21,313 bases of DNA from MGOM01 sp035455265 (GTDB lineage Bacteria; Chloroflexota; Anaerolineae; Anaerolineales; E44-bin32), in contig DATIFK010000200.1 of the NCBI GenBank assembly GCA_035455265.1, positions 1 through 21,313 of the forward strand, read 5' to 3'. Below the pieces are notes generated by a model that made no database searches, was not told the origin of the DNA, and saw only the letters and a program-made list of their open reading frames with translations. The position numbers and the translations under genes are program-made. Positions 13,258-20,794 of the stretch are shown here, piece by piece (within the stretch, counting starts at the first letter, position 1; each line of letters opens with the position of its first letter).

Positions 13258-14601
13258 GTGTCCTGGTCCCCCGCCCGCCTGTGGTCGCGCTTCGTCTCGA
13301 ACCCGCTCCTGGTGAGGGTCCTTCGCAATTCGGGATACCTGCTGAGCGCGACGACGTTCAGCACGGCCTTGAGCATGGTCCAGGGCGCGCTGGTGGCGCG
13401 CCTGGTGGGCGTCGAGGGACTCGGGCTGGTGGGGTTGGTCACGGACTTCGGCAGCAACGTCAATCGCCTGACGTCCTTCAGCATGAACCAGCTGGTGGTT
13501 CACTACGTCGGCGACTACACCGAACAAGCGAAACCGCGCCACGCAGCAGCGGTCTTCAAGGCCGCCGGCCTGGTCGAGATCGGCAGTTCGCTGCTGGCCG
13601 TCACGCTCATCGTCGTGCTGGCGCCCCTGGCGGCCCAGGTCATCGCCCACGATCCGAGCCGGGCGCCGCTCTTCGTCTTGTACGGGTTGGCGATCCTGGG
13701 AAACCTGGCGATGGAAAGCTCGACCGGCCTGCTTCAATTCGCCGATCGATTCGGTGCGCTCAGCTGGATCGCCATCGGCCAGGCCGTCCTCACCCTGGCG
13801 TTGATGGCCACGGCCTTCGTGACGCAGGGCGGCATCACCGAGGTGGTGCTGGCCTACGCCGTCGGCAAAGCCAGCGGGGCGCTGGCGAGCACGGGGGCGG
13901 CCCTGGTGGAAGCGCGCCGCCGATGGGGGGCCGGCTGGTGGCGTGTGCCGTTGAGTCTGCTGGCCGACCGGCGGCGAGAGATGCTCCGCTTCGCCTGGAG
14001 CACGAATCTATCAACGACCATTGCCCTGGTGACGCGCGATAGCGAGTTGTTGTGGCTGGGCGCCTTCAGCACGCCGACCCAGGTGGGATTCTACAAGGTC
14101 GCTCGGGCGGTGACCAATCTCCTCTTCGTGCCGGTCAGCCCGTTGATCAGCACGACCTACCGTGAGGCGTCGCTCGAGGTGTCCGCGCGGCGCTGGCCCA
14201 ACGTCCGCTACCTGTTGCGCAGCGGATCCCTGCTGGCCTCGGTCTGGACGCTGCCGGCGGCCGTCGGCCTGGTGGTCTTCGGTCACCTGTTCATTTCGAT
14301 CGTCTACACTCCGGCGTCGGCAGCGGCCTACGGCCCGCTGATGATCCTTCTCGTCGGGGCGGTGGCGGTCAACATCCTGTACTGGACCCGGAGCATGCTG
14401 TTGCTCCTCGGCCAGCCGACGTACCCCAACTGGGTTCAGTTGATGGCAGGCATCCTCAAGATCGCCGCGACCATCATCGTGGTACCGGCCACGGGGGCGA
14501 TGGGCATGGCCGGCCTGCTGTCGGCCTACTTCGCCGGGACGACCGCCGTCCTGGTAGCGCGTGTGCGGCAGGTCCTGCGCCGTGCCGAAGCAGGAGCCTG
14601 A
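13258..14601 (+). CDS. Polysaccharide flippase-like membrane protein (Wzx/MOP superfamily)
   Basis: A 447-residue polytopic protein with roughly 12-14 hydrophobic helices. Helices are loosely spaced in the N-half, with a charged cytoplasmic loop EARRRWGAGWW near 220. The second half contains FAWSTNLSTTIALVTRDSELL and VGFYKVARAVTNLLFVPVSPLI, a pattern common to oligosaccharide flippases (the first helices NSGYLLSATTFSTALSMVQG also fit). It would move lipid-linked oligosaccharide across the membrane. The GTG start at 13258 lies 12 bases after the epimerase stop with no clear ribosome-binding site. The gene order dehydrogenase-epimerase-flippase-GT supports the role; substrate unknown. Confidence 0.82.
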   Translation: MSWSPARLWSRFVSNPLLVRVLRNSGYLLSATTFSTALSMVQGALVARLVGVEGLGLVGLVTDFGSNVNRLTSFSMNQLVVHYVGDYTEQAKPRHAAAVFKAAGLVEIGSSLLAVTLIVVLAPLAAQVIAHDPSRAPLFVLYGLAILGNLAMESSTGLLQFADRFGALSWIAIGQAVLTLALMATAFVTQGGITEVVLAYAVGKASGALASTGAALVEARRRWGAGWWRVPLSLLADRRREMLRFAWSTNLSTTIALVTRDSELLWLGAFSTPTQVGFYKVARAVTNLLFVPVSPLISTTYREASLEVSARRWPNVRYLLRSGSLLASVWTLPAAVGLVVFGHLFISIVYTPASAAAYGPLMILLVGAVAVNILYWTRSMLLLLGQPTYPNWVQLMAGILKIAATIIVVPATGAMGMAGLLSAYFAGTTAVLVARVRQVLRRAEAGA

Positions 14602-14605
14602 CGGC

Positions 14606-15739
14606 GTGCGCGTCGCCTGCATTGCTGCCTCACGCATTCCATCCCGAACGGCCAACTCCATCCGGGTGATGAAGGTCTGCCAGTCACTGGCCGATATCGG
14701 CCACGACGTGCACCTGTGGGTGCCGCGGGCGCGAGAGGCATTCGACTGGGCTCAGGCGCGCGCCAACTACGGCCTGCGCCGGGAGTTTCCGATCTCCTTC
14801 GTCAAGGGGTGGTCTGTGCTGAGGCGCTGGGACTTCAGTCTGCGCAGCGCCTCGGCCGGCATGCGTTGGGGCGCGGACCTGTTCTACGTGTGGCCGTATC
14901 AAGCGGCGGCGATGCTCTCTGTGCTGGGGCGACCGACGGTCCTTGAGGTCCACGATCGGCCGGCCGGTTTCGCCGGGCCGATGCTCTTTCGATGGATCCT
15001 GCGCGGTCGAGGCTTGCGACGGCTCCTGCCGATCACGGAGTCGCTGCGAGCAACTCTCGAGCGCGACTACGGACCGGCGCTGCGACCCCCGCGCACCGTC
15101 GTCCTGCCGAGTGGCGTTGACGTCGAGGCGTATGAGGACCTGCCGGGACCGCGCCAGGCTCGGCACCGCCTCGGGTTGCCGCAGGCCTTCACCGCGGTGT
15201 ACACAGGGCACCTGTACCCCGGACGCGGAGTTGAGCTCCTGGCCGAACTAGCTCGGCGCAACCCGGCCATCTCCTTCGTGTGGGCGGGTGGAGAGCCGAG
15301 AGACGTGGAAGCATGGGCGGCGCGAACGCGGGCGCAAGGATTGGTCAACGTTCACGTTCTGGGTTTCGTGGCGCAGGCCAGGTTGCCCCTGGTCCACGCC
15401 GCCGCCGACGTACTCCTGATGCCCTATGCGCGGAAGATCACCGTCAGCAGCGGAGGCGATACGTCGGCGTTCGCCAGTCCCTTGAAGGCTTTTGAGTATA
15501 TGGCTGCCGGTCGAGCCATCCTGGCCAGCGACCTGCCGGTACTGCACGAGGTGCTGCACGCGAAGAATGCCGTCCTGGTACCGCCCGAAGATGTCGACGT
15601 CTGGAACGCGGCTTTGCGCTCGATCCGGCGCGATGCGAAGCGCAGAGCCTCCCTGGCCGGCCGGGCGCGGCGGGAAGCGGCCCGATTCAGCTGGATCGCG
15701 CGCACGCGCCGCGCCCTCGAGGGCCTGGACATCGCATGA
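14606..15739 (+). CDS. Glycosyltransferase family 4
   Basis: A 377-residue GT-B enzyme that would transfer a sugar from a nucleotide donor to a growing glycan. The N-terminal domain begins VRVACIAASRIPSRTANSIRVMKVCQSLADIGHDV. The C-terminal donor domain contains AVYTGHLYPGRGVELL, VHVLGFV and, near 270-310, SSGGDTSAFASPLKAFEYMAAGRAILASDLPVLHEVL, whose KxFEYMA...G block is the donor-binding motif of GT4 enzymes. GTG 14606 is chosen because AGGAG (14592-14596) lies 9 bases upstream and the domain starts there; the frame also extends back to 14561 within the flippase gene. It lies 4 bases after the flippase stop and its own stop overlaps the next ATG. Confidence 0.9.
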   Translation: MRVACIAASRIPSRTANSIRVMKVCQSLADIGHDVHLWVPRAREAFDWAQARANYGLRREFPISFVKGWSVLRRWDFSLRSASAGMRWGADLFYVWPYQAAAMLSVLGRPTVLEVHDRPAGFAGPMLFRWILRGRGLRRLLPITESLRATLERDYGPALRPPRTVVLPSGVDVEAYEDLPGPRQARHRLGLPQAFTAVYTGHLYPGRGVELLAELARRNPAISFVWAGGEPRDVEAWAARTRAQGLVNVHVLGFVAQARLPLVHAAADVLLMPYARKITVSSGGDTSAFASPLKAFEYMAAGRAILASDLPVLHEVLHAKNAVLVPPEDVDVWNAALRSIRRDAKRRASLAGRARREAARFSWIARTRRALEGLDIA

Positions 15740-17073
15740 CGAACCCCCAGCCGGCGCGTGGGCGCGTCGCCCTTTGGGCCGGAGTGCTGCTGACGGCGGC
15801 GTTCATCGAACGACTGTGGCTGTGGGCCGCGTATGCGCCCGTCGAGTACGGAGACACCGGGGCGTACTTCCGCGCCGCCTCCGTGCTGGCCGGCGGCACA
15901 CTCGATGGATACGATGGGACGCGCGTGCCCGGCTACCCGTTGTTTGTGGCCCTACTGGACCTCGATCCGGTACGCGTCTGGTTGGGCCAGATGGCGCTGG
16001 GACTTGGCATCACCATCCTCCTCTTCCTCTGGACGCTTCGAGTGAGCGGAAACCTGAGGCTGGCGGTGATCGTCGGCGCCCTCTACAACCTGATTCCGGG
16101 CCAATTCCTGTTCGAAGCCAACCTCCTGACCGAAACCCTGACGGCGTTCCTCGTGCTCCTCAGCCTTTGGCTGGCCCTCGAAGCGCGGCGTCGATCGCGC
16201 CTGGGCTGGGCCTCCGCGATCGCCCTCCTGGGAGGCGTGGCGGCGGGGGCTGCCGGGCTGGTCCGTATCCTCTTCTATCCGCTGGCCGTCTGGCTGCTTC
16301 CGTTCGTTGCGTCCGCAGGACGTTGGAGGGAGCGTTGGGCGCGCGGCCTGGCGTGGGCCGCGCCGGCGGCCATTCTTCTCGGTGGTTGGATCTACTTCAT
16401 CGACTCGCACTACGGCTTCCTGGCGCCGACGACGATGGGCGGCTACAACCTGGTCCAACACACCGGCGTCTTCTTCGAGTATCTGCCGGAGGAGTACGCG
16501 CCCTTGCGGGACACCTACCTCAAATACCGGGACGCCCGCATCGCCGAGCGAGGCGATCAGACCAACGCCATCTGGGAGGCGATCCCGGAACTGACACGCG
16601 TGACGGGCCTCGGGTTCTATGATCTGTCGCGCGAGATGCAGCGGGTGTCGCTGCTGCTGATCCGTGAGCATCCGGACCTGTACGCACTCAACGTCGTCGA
16701 GGGCTGGGTTGGCTTCTGGAAGGCTCCCGTGTATTGGCAGCCTGATCTCATCGCGTCTCCTTTCGCTCGGCGATTGCTGTCCGCGTGGTCCAACGTCGGG
16801 CGGGGCCTCTGCCTGGCGGCCAACGCCGCCTACCTTCTACTCCTGGCGGCGCTTCCCTTCCGGATGGACTTCGTGCGACGGCTTCGGCGCGATGTCGACT
16901 GGTTGGCCGCGGCCGGGCTTGTGGCGGTCACGTCGGTGCTGCAAACGCTGACCGATCACGGAGACAACCCGCGGTTCCTGGTACCCTTGCAGATGGTGGT
17001 CATCATGGTGGTGGTGGTTGCGGCCGCCCGGGCGCTCGAATCCTGGCGCCGGCGTGCGGAGCTCGCGGCATGA
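15736..17073 (+). CDS. Polytopic membrane protein, probable GT-C glycosyltransferase
   Basis: A 445-residue protein with about ten hydrophobic helices. After the first helix the outer loop carries EYGDTGAYFRAA (Asp40), the usual position of the acidic catalytic residue of GT-C enzymes (PMT/ArnT type), then GTRVPGYPLFVALL (61-74). A large extracytoplasmic region between about 215 and 330 separates helices, and a DNPRF motif (410-414) precedes the last helix. GT-C enzymes use a polyprenyl-phosphate sugar donor, which agrees with the GT2 gene downstream. A Wzy polymerase is the alternative. ATG overlaps the GT4 stop (ATGA). Confidence 0.7.
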   Translation: MTNPQPARGRVALWAGVLLTAAFIERLWLWAAYAPVEYGDTGAYFRAASVLAGGTLDGYDGTRVPGYPLFVALLDLDPVRVWLGQMALGLGITILLFLWTLRVSGNLRLAVIVGALYNLIPGQFLFEANLLTETLTAFLVLLSLWLALEARRRSRLGWASAIALLGGVAAGAAGLVRILFYPLAVWLLPFVASAGRWRERWARGLAWAAPAAILLGGWIYFIDSHYGFLAPTTMGGYNLVQHTGVFFEYLPEEYAPLRDTYLKYRDARIAERGDQTNAIWEAIPELTRVTGLGFYDLSREMQRVSLLLIREHPDLYALNVVEGWVGFWKAPVYWQPDLIASPFARRLLSAWSNVGRGLCLAANAAYLLLLAALPFRMDFVRRLRRDVDWLAAAGLVAVTSVLQTLTDHGDNPRFLVPLQMVVIMVVVVAAARALESWRRRAELAA

Positions 17074-18665
17074 CAAGGTTCCGTTCGATCGCATTCGTTG
17101 TTGCGGGCAGCTTGGCGGGGGGCCTCGTTCTGGCCTGGCTGGACGGGAAGGGATTCAGCCTCGCCGGATCCTTGGGCTACGCCGTCTTGCTGGCCCTCTC
17201 CCTGGCGGCGATCGTCTGGACCCATCGCTCGGTATCCGGCAACGAGCCGATGCGCGCCGCGTTGGTTCTGGCTGTCGGCGCGATGGTCCTGCGGCTCGCC
17301 GTCGGCCTGGCCCTGGCACGGGCTCTCCCGGTCTACGGGTACGCCGAGAATCCACAGAAGGCCGGCTACGTCTTCTGGGATTCCTACAAGCGGGACGCCG
17401 ACGCCTGGCAGCGGGCGCGTGGCGACCTTCCGCTGCTCTCAGCCTTCACCTCGCCAAAGGTCAGCGATCAGTACGGCGGATTGCTTTTCGTCAGCGCCGC
17501 CAGCTACCGCTACCTCAGCGGAGGCGTCCAACGCCCGCTGATGGTCGTCGTCCTGACAGCCGCGGCCTCCGCGCTGGGTGTGCTCTTCATCGGAGGCCTC
17601 GCCCGCGTTCGGTGGGATCCCGCCGCCGCGGCCGCGGCGGCATGGATCGCGGCGCTGTTCCCCGAATCCGTCCTGTTGGGCGCCTCCCAGATGCGTGAGC
17701 CTTTCCTCATCGCCGGCTTGGCGATCTCCCTGTACGGATACGTCTTGTCTCGCGAACGAAGGACCGCCGGCGGGATTGCGTGGCTTGTCGGGGGCCTGCT
17801 GGTGCTCTTGTTCTTCTCCCCACCTACGGCCCTGGCCGGCGCGGCCGTCATCGGGCTCTTGGCCGTATGGGAGGGAAGGGAACGGCCGCGCATCCCGCGC
17901 TGGGTCTGGTGGCTGGGAATCCCGTTCGCCCTGGCGGGTCTGTTGCTTGCGATTCGAAGCTGGGCGCGCCTGGAGGAAATCAGCGGAACCTTCGGGCAGG
18001 TTCTCCTCCAGTGGTGGCAGAATGCCGGCGCCTCGTGGCGGGTGGGGCAGGCAGCAGCCGGCTCCGACATGTTGCAGGTAATGCTCGATCGCCTGCCTTC
18101 GGCCCTGCGCCTTCCCTTCCTCATCGCTTACGGGCTCGTCCAGCCATTCTTGCCGGCCGCCATCGCAGCGCCGGGCAACACCCTCTGGAAGACCATCGCC
18201 ATCTTGCGAAGTCTGGGTTGGTTTGCCGTCATCCCTGCGCTGATCTATGGAACGGTGGCCGCCATCCGGCGGATGGGGTGGCGAAGTCTGGAGGCCTACC
18301 TCGGGATCTTGATCTGGGTAACGGCGCTCCTCGCCTCCTACCGGGCGCCCGGGTATCAGTGGGACAACCCCCGCTATCGCACCGTGTTCCTGGCTGCTCA
18401 GGCCGGGCTGGTGGCGTGGGCCTGGCTTTCGGCACGCATCACACGTGACCGATGGCTTGGGCGAGCCTACATCTGCCTGTGCATCGCGACGGCGATCGTG
18501 TTGTACTGGTACCTCGGCCGGTATGCCGGGCTGCCAGGCCTGAGCCTGGAGGCGACGATGGCGGCGGCGGTCCTTGGGGTGGGTGGCTACGCGGCCGCAT
18601 GTATCCTGGCCGACCGGAGAGCTCGCCCGGCCCAGGCAGCCGGCACCGGCCGGGCTGATGTATAA
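17070..18665 (+). CDS. Polytopic membrane protein, GT-C-like or Wzy-like, function unknown
   Basis: A 531-residue protein with at least ten hydrophobic segments. The ATG at 17070 overlaps the previous stop (ATGA). A soluble loop near 85-150 includes FWDSYKRDADAWQRARGD, with Asp109 and Asp111 as acid candidates. Later, QMREPFLIAGLAISLYGYV and FFSPPTALAGAA look like membrane glycan enzymes. QWDNPRYR (430-437) repeats the DNPR-aromatic motif of the preceding protein, so the two may be distant relatives. I recognise no specific family. The stop TAA overlaps the TATAAT of the next promoter. Best guesses are a lipid-linked-sugar transferase or a repeat-unit polymerase. Confidence 0.65.
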   Translation: MTRFRSIAFVVAGSLAGGLVLAWLDGKGFSLAGSLGYAVLLALSLAAIVWTHRSVSGNEPMRAALVLAVGAMVLRLAVGLALARALPVYGYAENPQKAGYVFWDSYKRDADAWQRARGDLPLLSAFTSPKVSDQYGGLLFVSAASYRYLSGGVQRPLMVVVLTAAASALGVLFIGGLARVRWDPAAAAAAAWIAALFPESVLLGASQMREPFLIAGLAISLYGYVLSRERRTAGGIAWLVGGLLVLLFFSPPTALAGAAVIGLLAVWEGRERPRIPRWVWWLGIPFALAGLLLAIRSWARLEEISGTFGQVLLQWWQNAGASWRVGQAAAGSDMLQVMLDRLPSALRLPFLIAYGLVQPFLPAAIAAPGNTLWKTIAILRSLGWFAVIPALIYGTVAAIRRMGWRSLEAYLGILIWVTALLASYRAPGYQWDNPRYRTVFLAAQAGLVAWAWLSARITRDRWLGRAYICLCIATAIVLYWYLGRYAGLPGLSLEATMAAAVLGVGGYAAACILADRRARPAQAAGTGRADV

Positions 18666-18666
18666 T
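18661..18666 (+). promoter_or_regulatory. Promoter -10 box upstream of gmd
   Basis: A perfect TATAAT preceded by G, like those at 2937 and 8545. It overlaps the stop codon of the upstream membrane-protein gene, and no recognisable -35 box is present. Transcription from it would begin about 18673, inside the palindrome described next. Confidence 0.55.
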
Positions 18667-18670
18667 TCAG

Positions 18671-18687
18671 CGACTGAATTTCAGTCG
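18671..18687. promoter_or_regulatory. 17-bp palindrome at the gmd promoter, candidate operator
   Basis: CGACTGAA (18671-18678), T, TTCAGTCG (18680-18687): a perfect 8-1-8 inverted repeat beginning four bases after the -10 box, covering the expected +1. This is where a repressor dimer would block initiation. It ends 14 bases before the ATG and has no T-run. Confidence 0.5.
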
Positions 18688-18701
18688 ATCGAGGCTCCCG
18701 A

Positions 18702-19787
18702 ATGAAGAAAGCCCTGATCACCGGGATTACCGGCCAGGATGGTTCGTACCTGGCCGAATTCCTTCTACACAAGGGGTATGAGGTCCACGGCCTCATTCGC
18801 AAGTCGAGCACGTTCAATACCGATCGCATCGACCACATCTACCAGGACCCCCACGACCCGGGCGCCCGGCTGTTCCTCCACTACGGCGATCTATCGAACT
18901 CGGAGCAACTGACCAACCTGATCTACAACGTGCGGCCGGACGAGATCTACCACATGGGGGCGCAGTCGCACGTGCTGGTGAGCTTCGAAATGCCGGTGTA
19001 CACCGGCAACGTCACCGGGTTGGGGGTGGCCCGCGTGTTGGAGGCCGTCCACCGCAGCGGGATTCAGACGCGCTTCTATCAGGCCTCGTCCAGCGAGATG
19101 TTCGGCGATGCGCCGGCGCCGCAAAGCGAGACGACGGTCTTTCGCCCTCGCAGCCCCTACGCCATCGCCAAGGTGTACGCCTACTGGATGACGGCCAACT
19201 ACCGTGAAGCCTATCAGCTGTTCGCCGTCAACGGGATTCTGTTCAACCACGAGAGTCCGCGCCGCGGCCCGACCTTCCTTTCTCGCAAAGTCACGCGCGG
19301 CATCGCTCGCATCAAGGCCGGCCTCCAGAAGAAGCTCTACCTGGGGAATCTGGACGCCCGCCGCGACTACGGGTACACGCCGGAGTACGTCGAGGCCATG
19401 TGGTTGATGGTGCAGCGCGAGGACCCGCGCGACTACGTCGTCGGCACAGGCGTCGCCCCGACCATCCGCGAATTCGTCGAAGAAGCCTTCGCCTATGCCG
19501 GGCTCGACTGGCGCGAGCACGTCGAGGTCGACCGGCGGTACTTCCGGCCGACGGAGGTCGATCTGCTCCAGGCGGATGCCTCGAAGGCGCGCCGGGAATT
19601 GGGGTGGGAACCGAAGATCACCTACAAGCCGCTGGCGCGCATCATGGTCGATGCCGACCTGCAGGCGGCGGGTCTCGAGCCGATCGGCGAGGGCCTGCGC
19701 ATTTTGGACGCGCACTTCGACAAGTGGCACCGCTGGGACACGGGCGTCACGGCGGTGCTCAACCACGCCGGACGCGGCGTGGACTGA
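18702..19787 (+). CDS. gmd: GDP-mannose 4,6-dehydratase
   Basis: A 361-residue SDR enzyme converting GDP-D-mannose to GDP-4-keto-6-deoxymannose, the common precursor of GDP-L-fucose, GDP-D-rhamnose and perosamine. Signatures: TGITGQDGSYLAEFLLHKGYEV (7-28), KSSTFNTDRIDH, HYGDLSNSEQL, GAQSHVLVSFEMP, the catalytic S131/E132 with Y153 and K157 (SPYAIAK), FNHESPRRG (181-189) and LGNLDARRDYGYTPEYVEAMWLM. The length is standard. The ATG follows GAGG at 7 bases. It starts a new transcription unit with its own promoter. No reductase, epimerase or aminotransferase completing the deoxysugar is in the window, so the final sugar is unknown. Confidence 0.94.
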   Translation: MKKALITGITGQDGSYLAEFLLHKGYEVHGLIRKSSTFNTDRIDHIYQDPHDPGARLFLHYGDLSNSEQLTNLIYNVRPDEIYHMGAQSHVLVSFEMPVYTGNVTGLGVARVLEAVHRSGIQTRFYQASSSEMFGDAPAPQSETTVFRPRSPYAIAKVYAYWMTANYREAYQLFAVNGILFNHESPRRGPTFLSRKVTRGIARIKAGLQKKLYLGNLDARRDYGYTPEYVEAMWLMVQREDPRDYVVGTGVAPTIREFVEEAFAYAGLDWREHVEVDRRYFRPTEVDLLQADASKARRELGWEPKITYKPLARIMVDADLQAAGLEPIGEGLRILDAHFDKWHRWDTGVTAVLNHAGRGVD

Positions 19788-19804
19788 ACGGCGGTTTCCT
19801 GCAA

Positions 19805-19829
19805 GCGCCTGATGGGCCCGGGCAGGCGC
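19805..19829 (+). promoter_or_regulatory. Intergenic hairpin between gmd and the GT2 gene
   Basis: GCGCCTG (19805-19811) pairs with CAGGCGC (19823-19829) around an 11-base loop containing GGGCCC. It lies in the 53-bp gap after gmd. No U-tract follows, so it may affect RNA stability or translation rather than termination. Confidence 0.35.
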
Positions 19830-19840
19830 GGGGGTTCCCC

Positions 19841-20794
19841 GTGAAGATATCTCTGGTCATCCCGGTCTACAACGAAGTCGAAAGCGTGCCGCACCTGCAC
19901 CAGGCGATCCGGGAGGCCTTGGCTGGCCGCGACTATGAGGTCGTCTATGTCGACGACGGGTCGACGGATGGAAGCGTCGAAGCGCTCGAACGCCTGGTGC
20001 GCGAAGACGGCGGAGCGAGCCGGGTGGTGGTGCTGCGTCGCAACTTCGGGCAGACGGCGGCGTTGGCGGCCGGGATCGACCATTCGTCGGGCGAAGTCAT
20101 CGTCACCCTCGATGCCGATCTGCAGAACGACCCGGCCGACATCCCCGCACTCATGCAGAAGATCGACGAAGGCTACGACGTCGTTTCGGGGTGGCGCGTC
20201 GACCGCCAGGACGCCGCCCTGACGCGGCGGCTTCCTTCGCAGATCGCCAACTGGATCATTTCCCGCGTCACCGGCGTGCGCTTGCACGACTACGGCTGCA
20301 CCTTGAAGGCCTACCGTCGCGAAGTGCTGGAGGGATTCCACCTGTACGGTGAGATGCACCGGTTCATCCCCGCCTACGCCGGTGGCGTGGGCGCCCGCAT
20401 CGTCGAGGTCCCGGTGCGCCACCACGCGCGCCGCTACGGCCGCGCCAAGTACGGCCTGGAGCGGACGCTGAAGGTGATCCTCGATCTTTTCACCGTGAAG
20501 TTCCTGACCAGTTACGCCGCCAAACCCATCTACATCTTCGGCGGCACCGGCATGGGGATGATCGCTGCCAGCCTGGTCGTGCTCGTCGCGCTCGCGGTCC
20601 GCCGCCTGACGCTCGACGAGCACATGATCCGTTCGCCTCTGCTGCTCCTGAGTGTGATGCTCTTCATCCTGGGGGCACAGGCGATTCTGATGGGCCTGCT
20701 GGCCGAGCTGACCGTGCGCACCTATCACGAGTCGCAGGCCAAGCCCACGTACTCCGTGCGCCGCGTTGTCGACGCGGCCCACGGAACGCCATGA
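19841..20794 (+). CDS. Glycosyltransferase family 2, polyprenyl-phosphate sugar synthase-like
   Basis: A 317-residue GT2 enzyme: the GT-A domain begins VKISLVIPVYNEVESV and contains VVYVDDGSTDGS (34-45), RNFGQTAALAAGID (67-80) and the acidic TLDADLQNDPAD (89-100). GCTLKAYRREVLEG follows near 150. Two hydrophobic segments (about 226-250 and 270-295) form the C-terminal membrane anchor, as in ArnC, GtrB and DPM-synthase-like proteins. These load a sugar onto undecaprenyl phosphate for use by GT-C transferases such as the polytopic proteins encoded upstream. The GTG at 19841 fixes the conserved start; the frame to its left is inside gmd. The stop overlaps the next ATG. Confidence 0.9.
   Translation: MKISLVIPVYNEVESVPHLHQAIREALAGRDYEVVYVDDGSTDGSVEALERLVREDGGASRVVVLRRNFGQTAALAAGIDHSSGEVIVTLDADLQNDPADIPALMQKIDEGYDVVSGWRVDRQDAALTRRLPSQIANWIISRVTGVRLHDYGCTLKAYRREVLEGFHLYGEMHRFIPAYAGGVGARIVEVPVRHHARRYGRAKYGLERTLKVILDLFTVKFLTSYAAKPIYIFGGTGMGMIAASLVVLVALAVRRLTLDEHMIRSPLLLLSVMLFILGAQAILMGLLAELTVRTYHESQAKPTYSVRRVVDAAHGTP

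Noticed and set aside
10922..13737. Long minus-strand open frames and a 547-codon plus-strand frame in the dehydrogenase-epimerase-flippase region
   Set aside because: No recognisable domains, and the frames overlap genes whose active-site motifs are intact.
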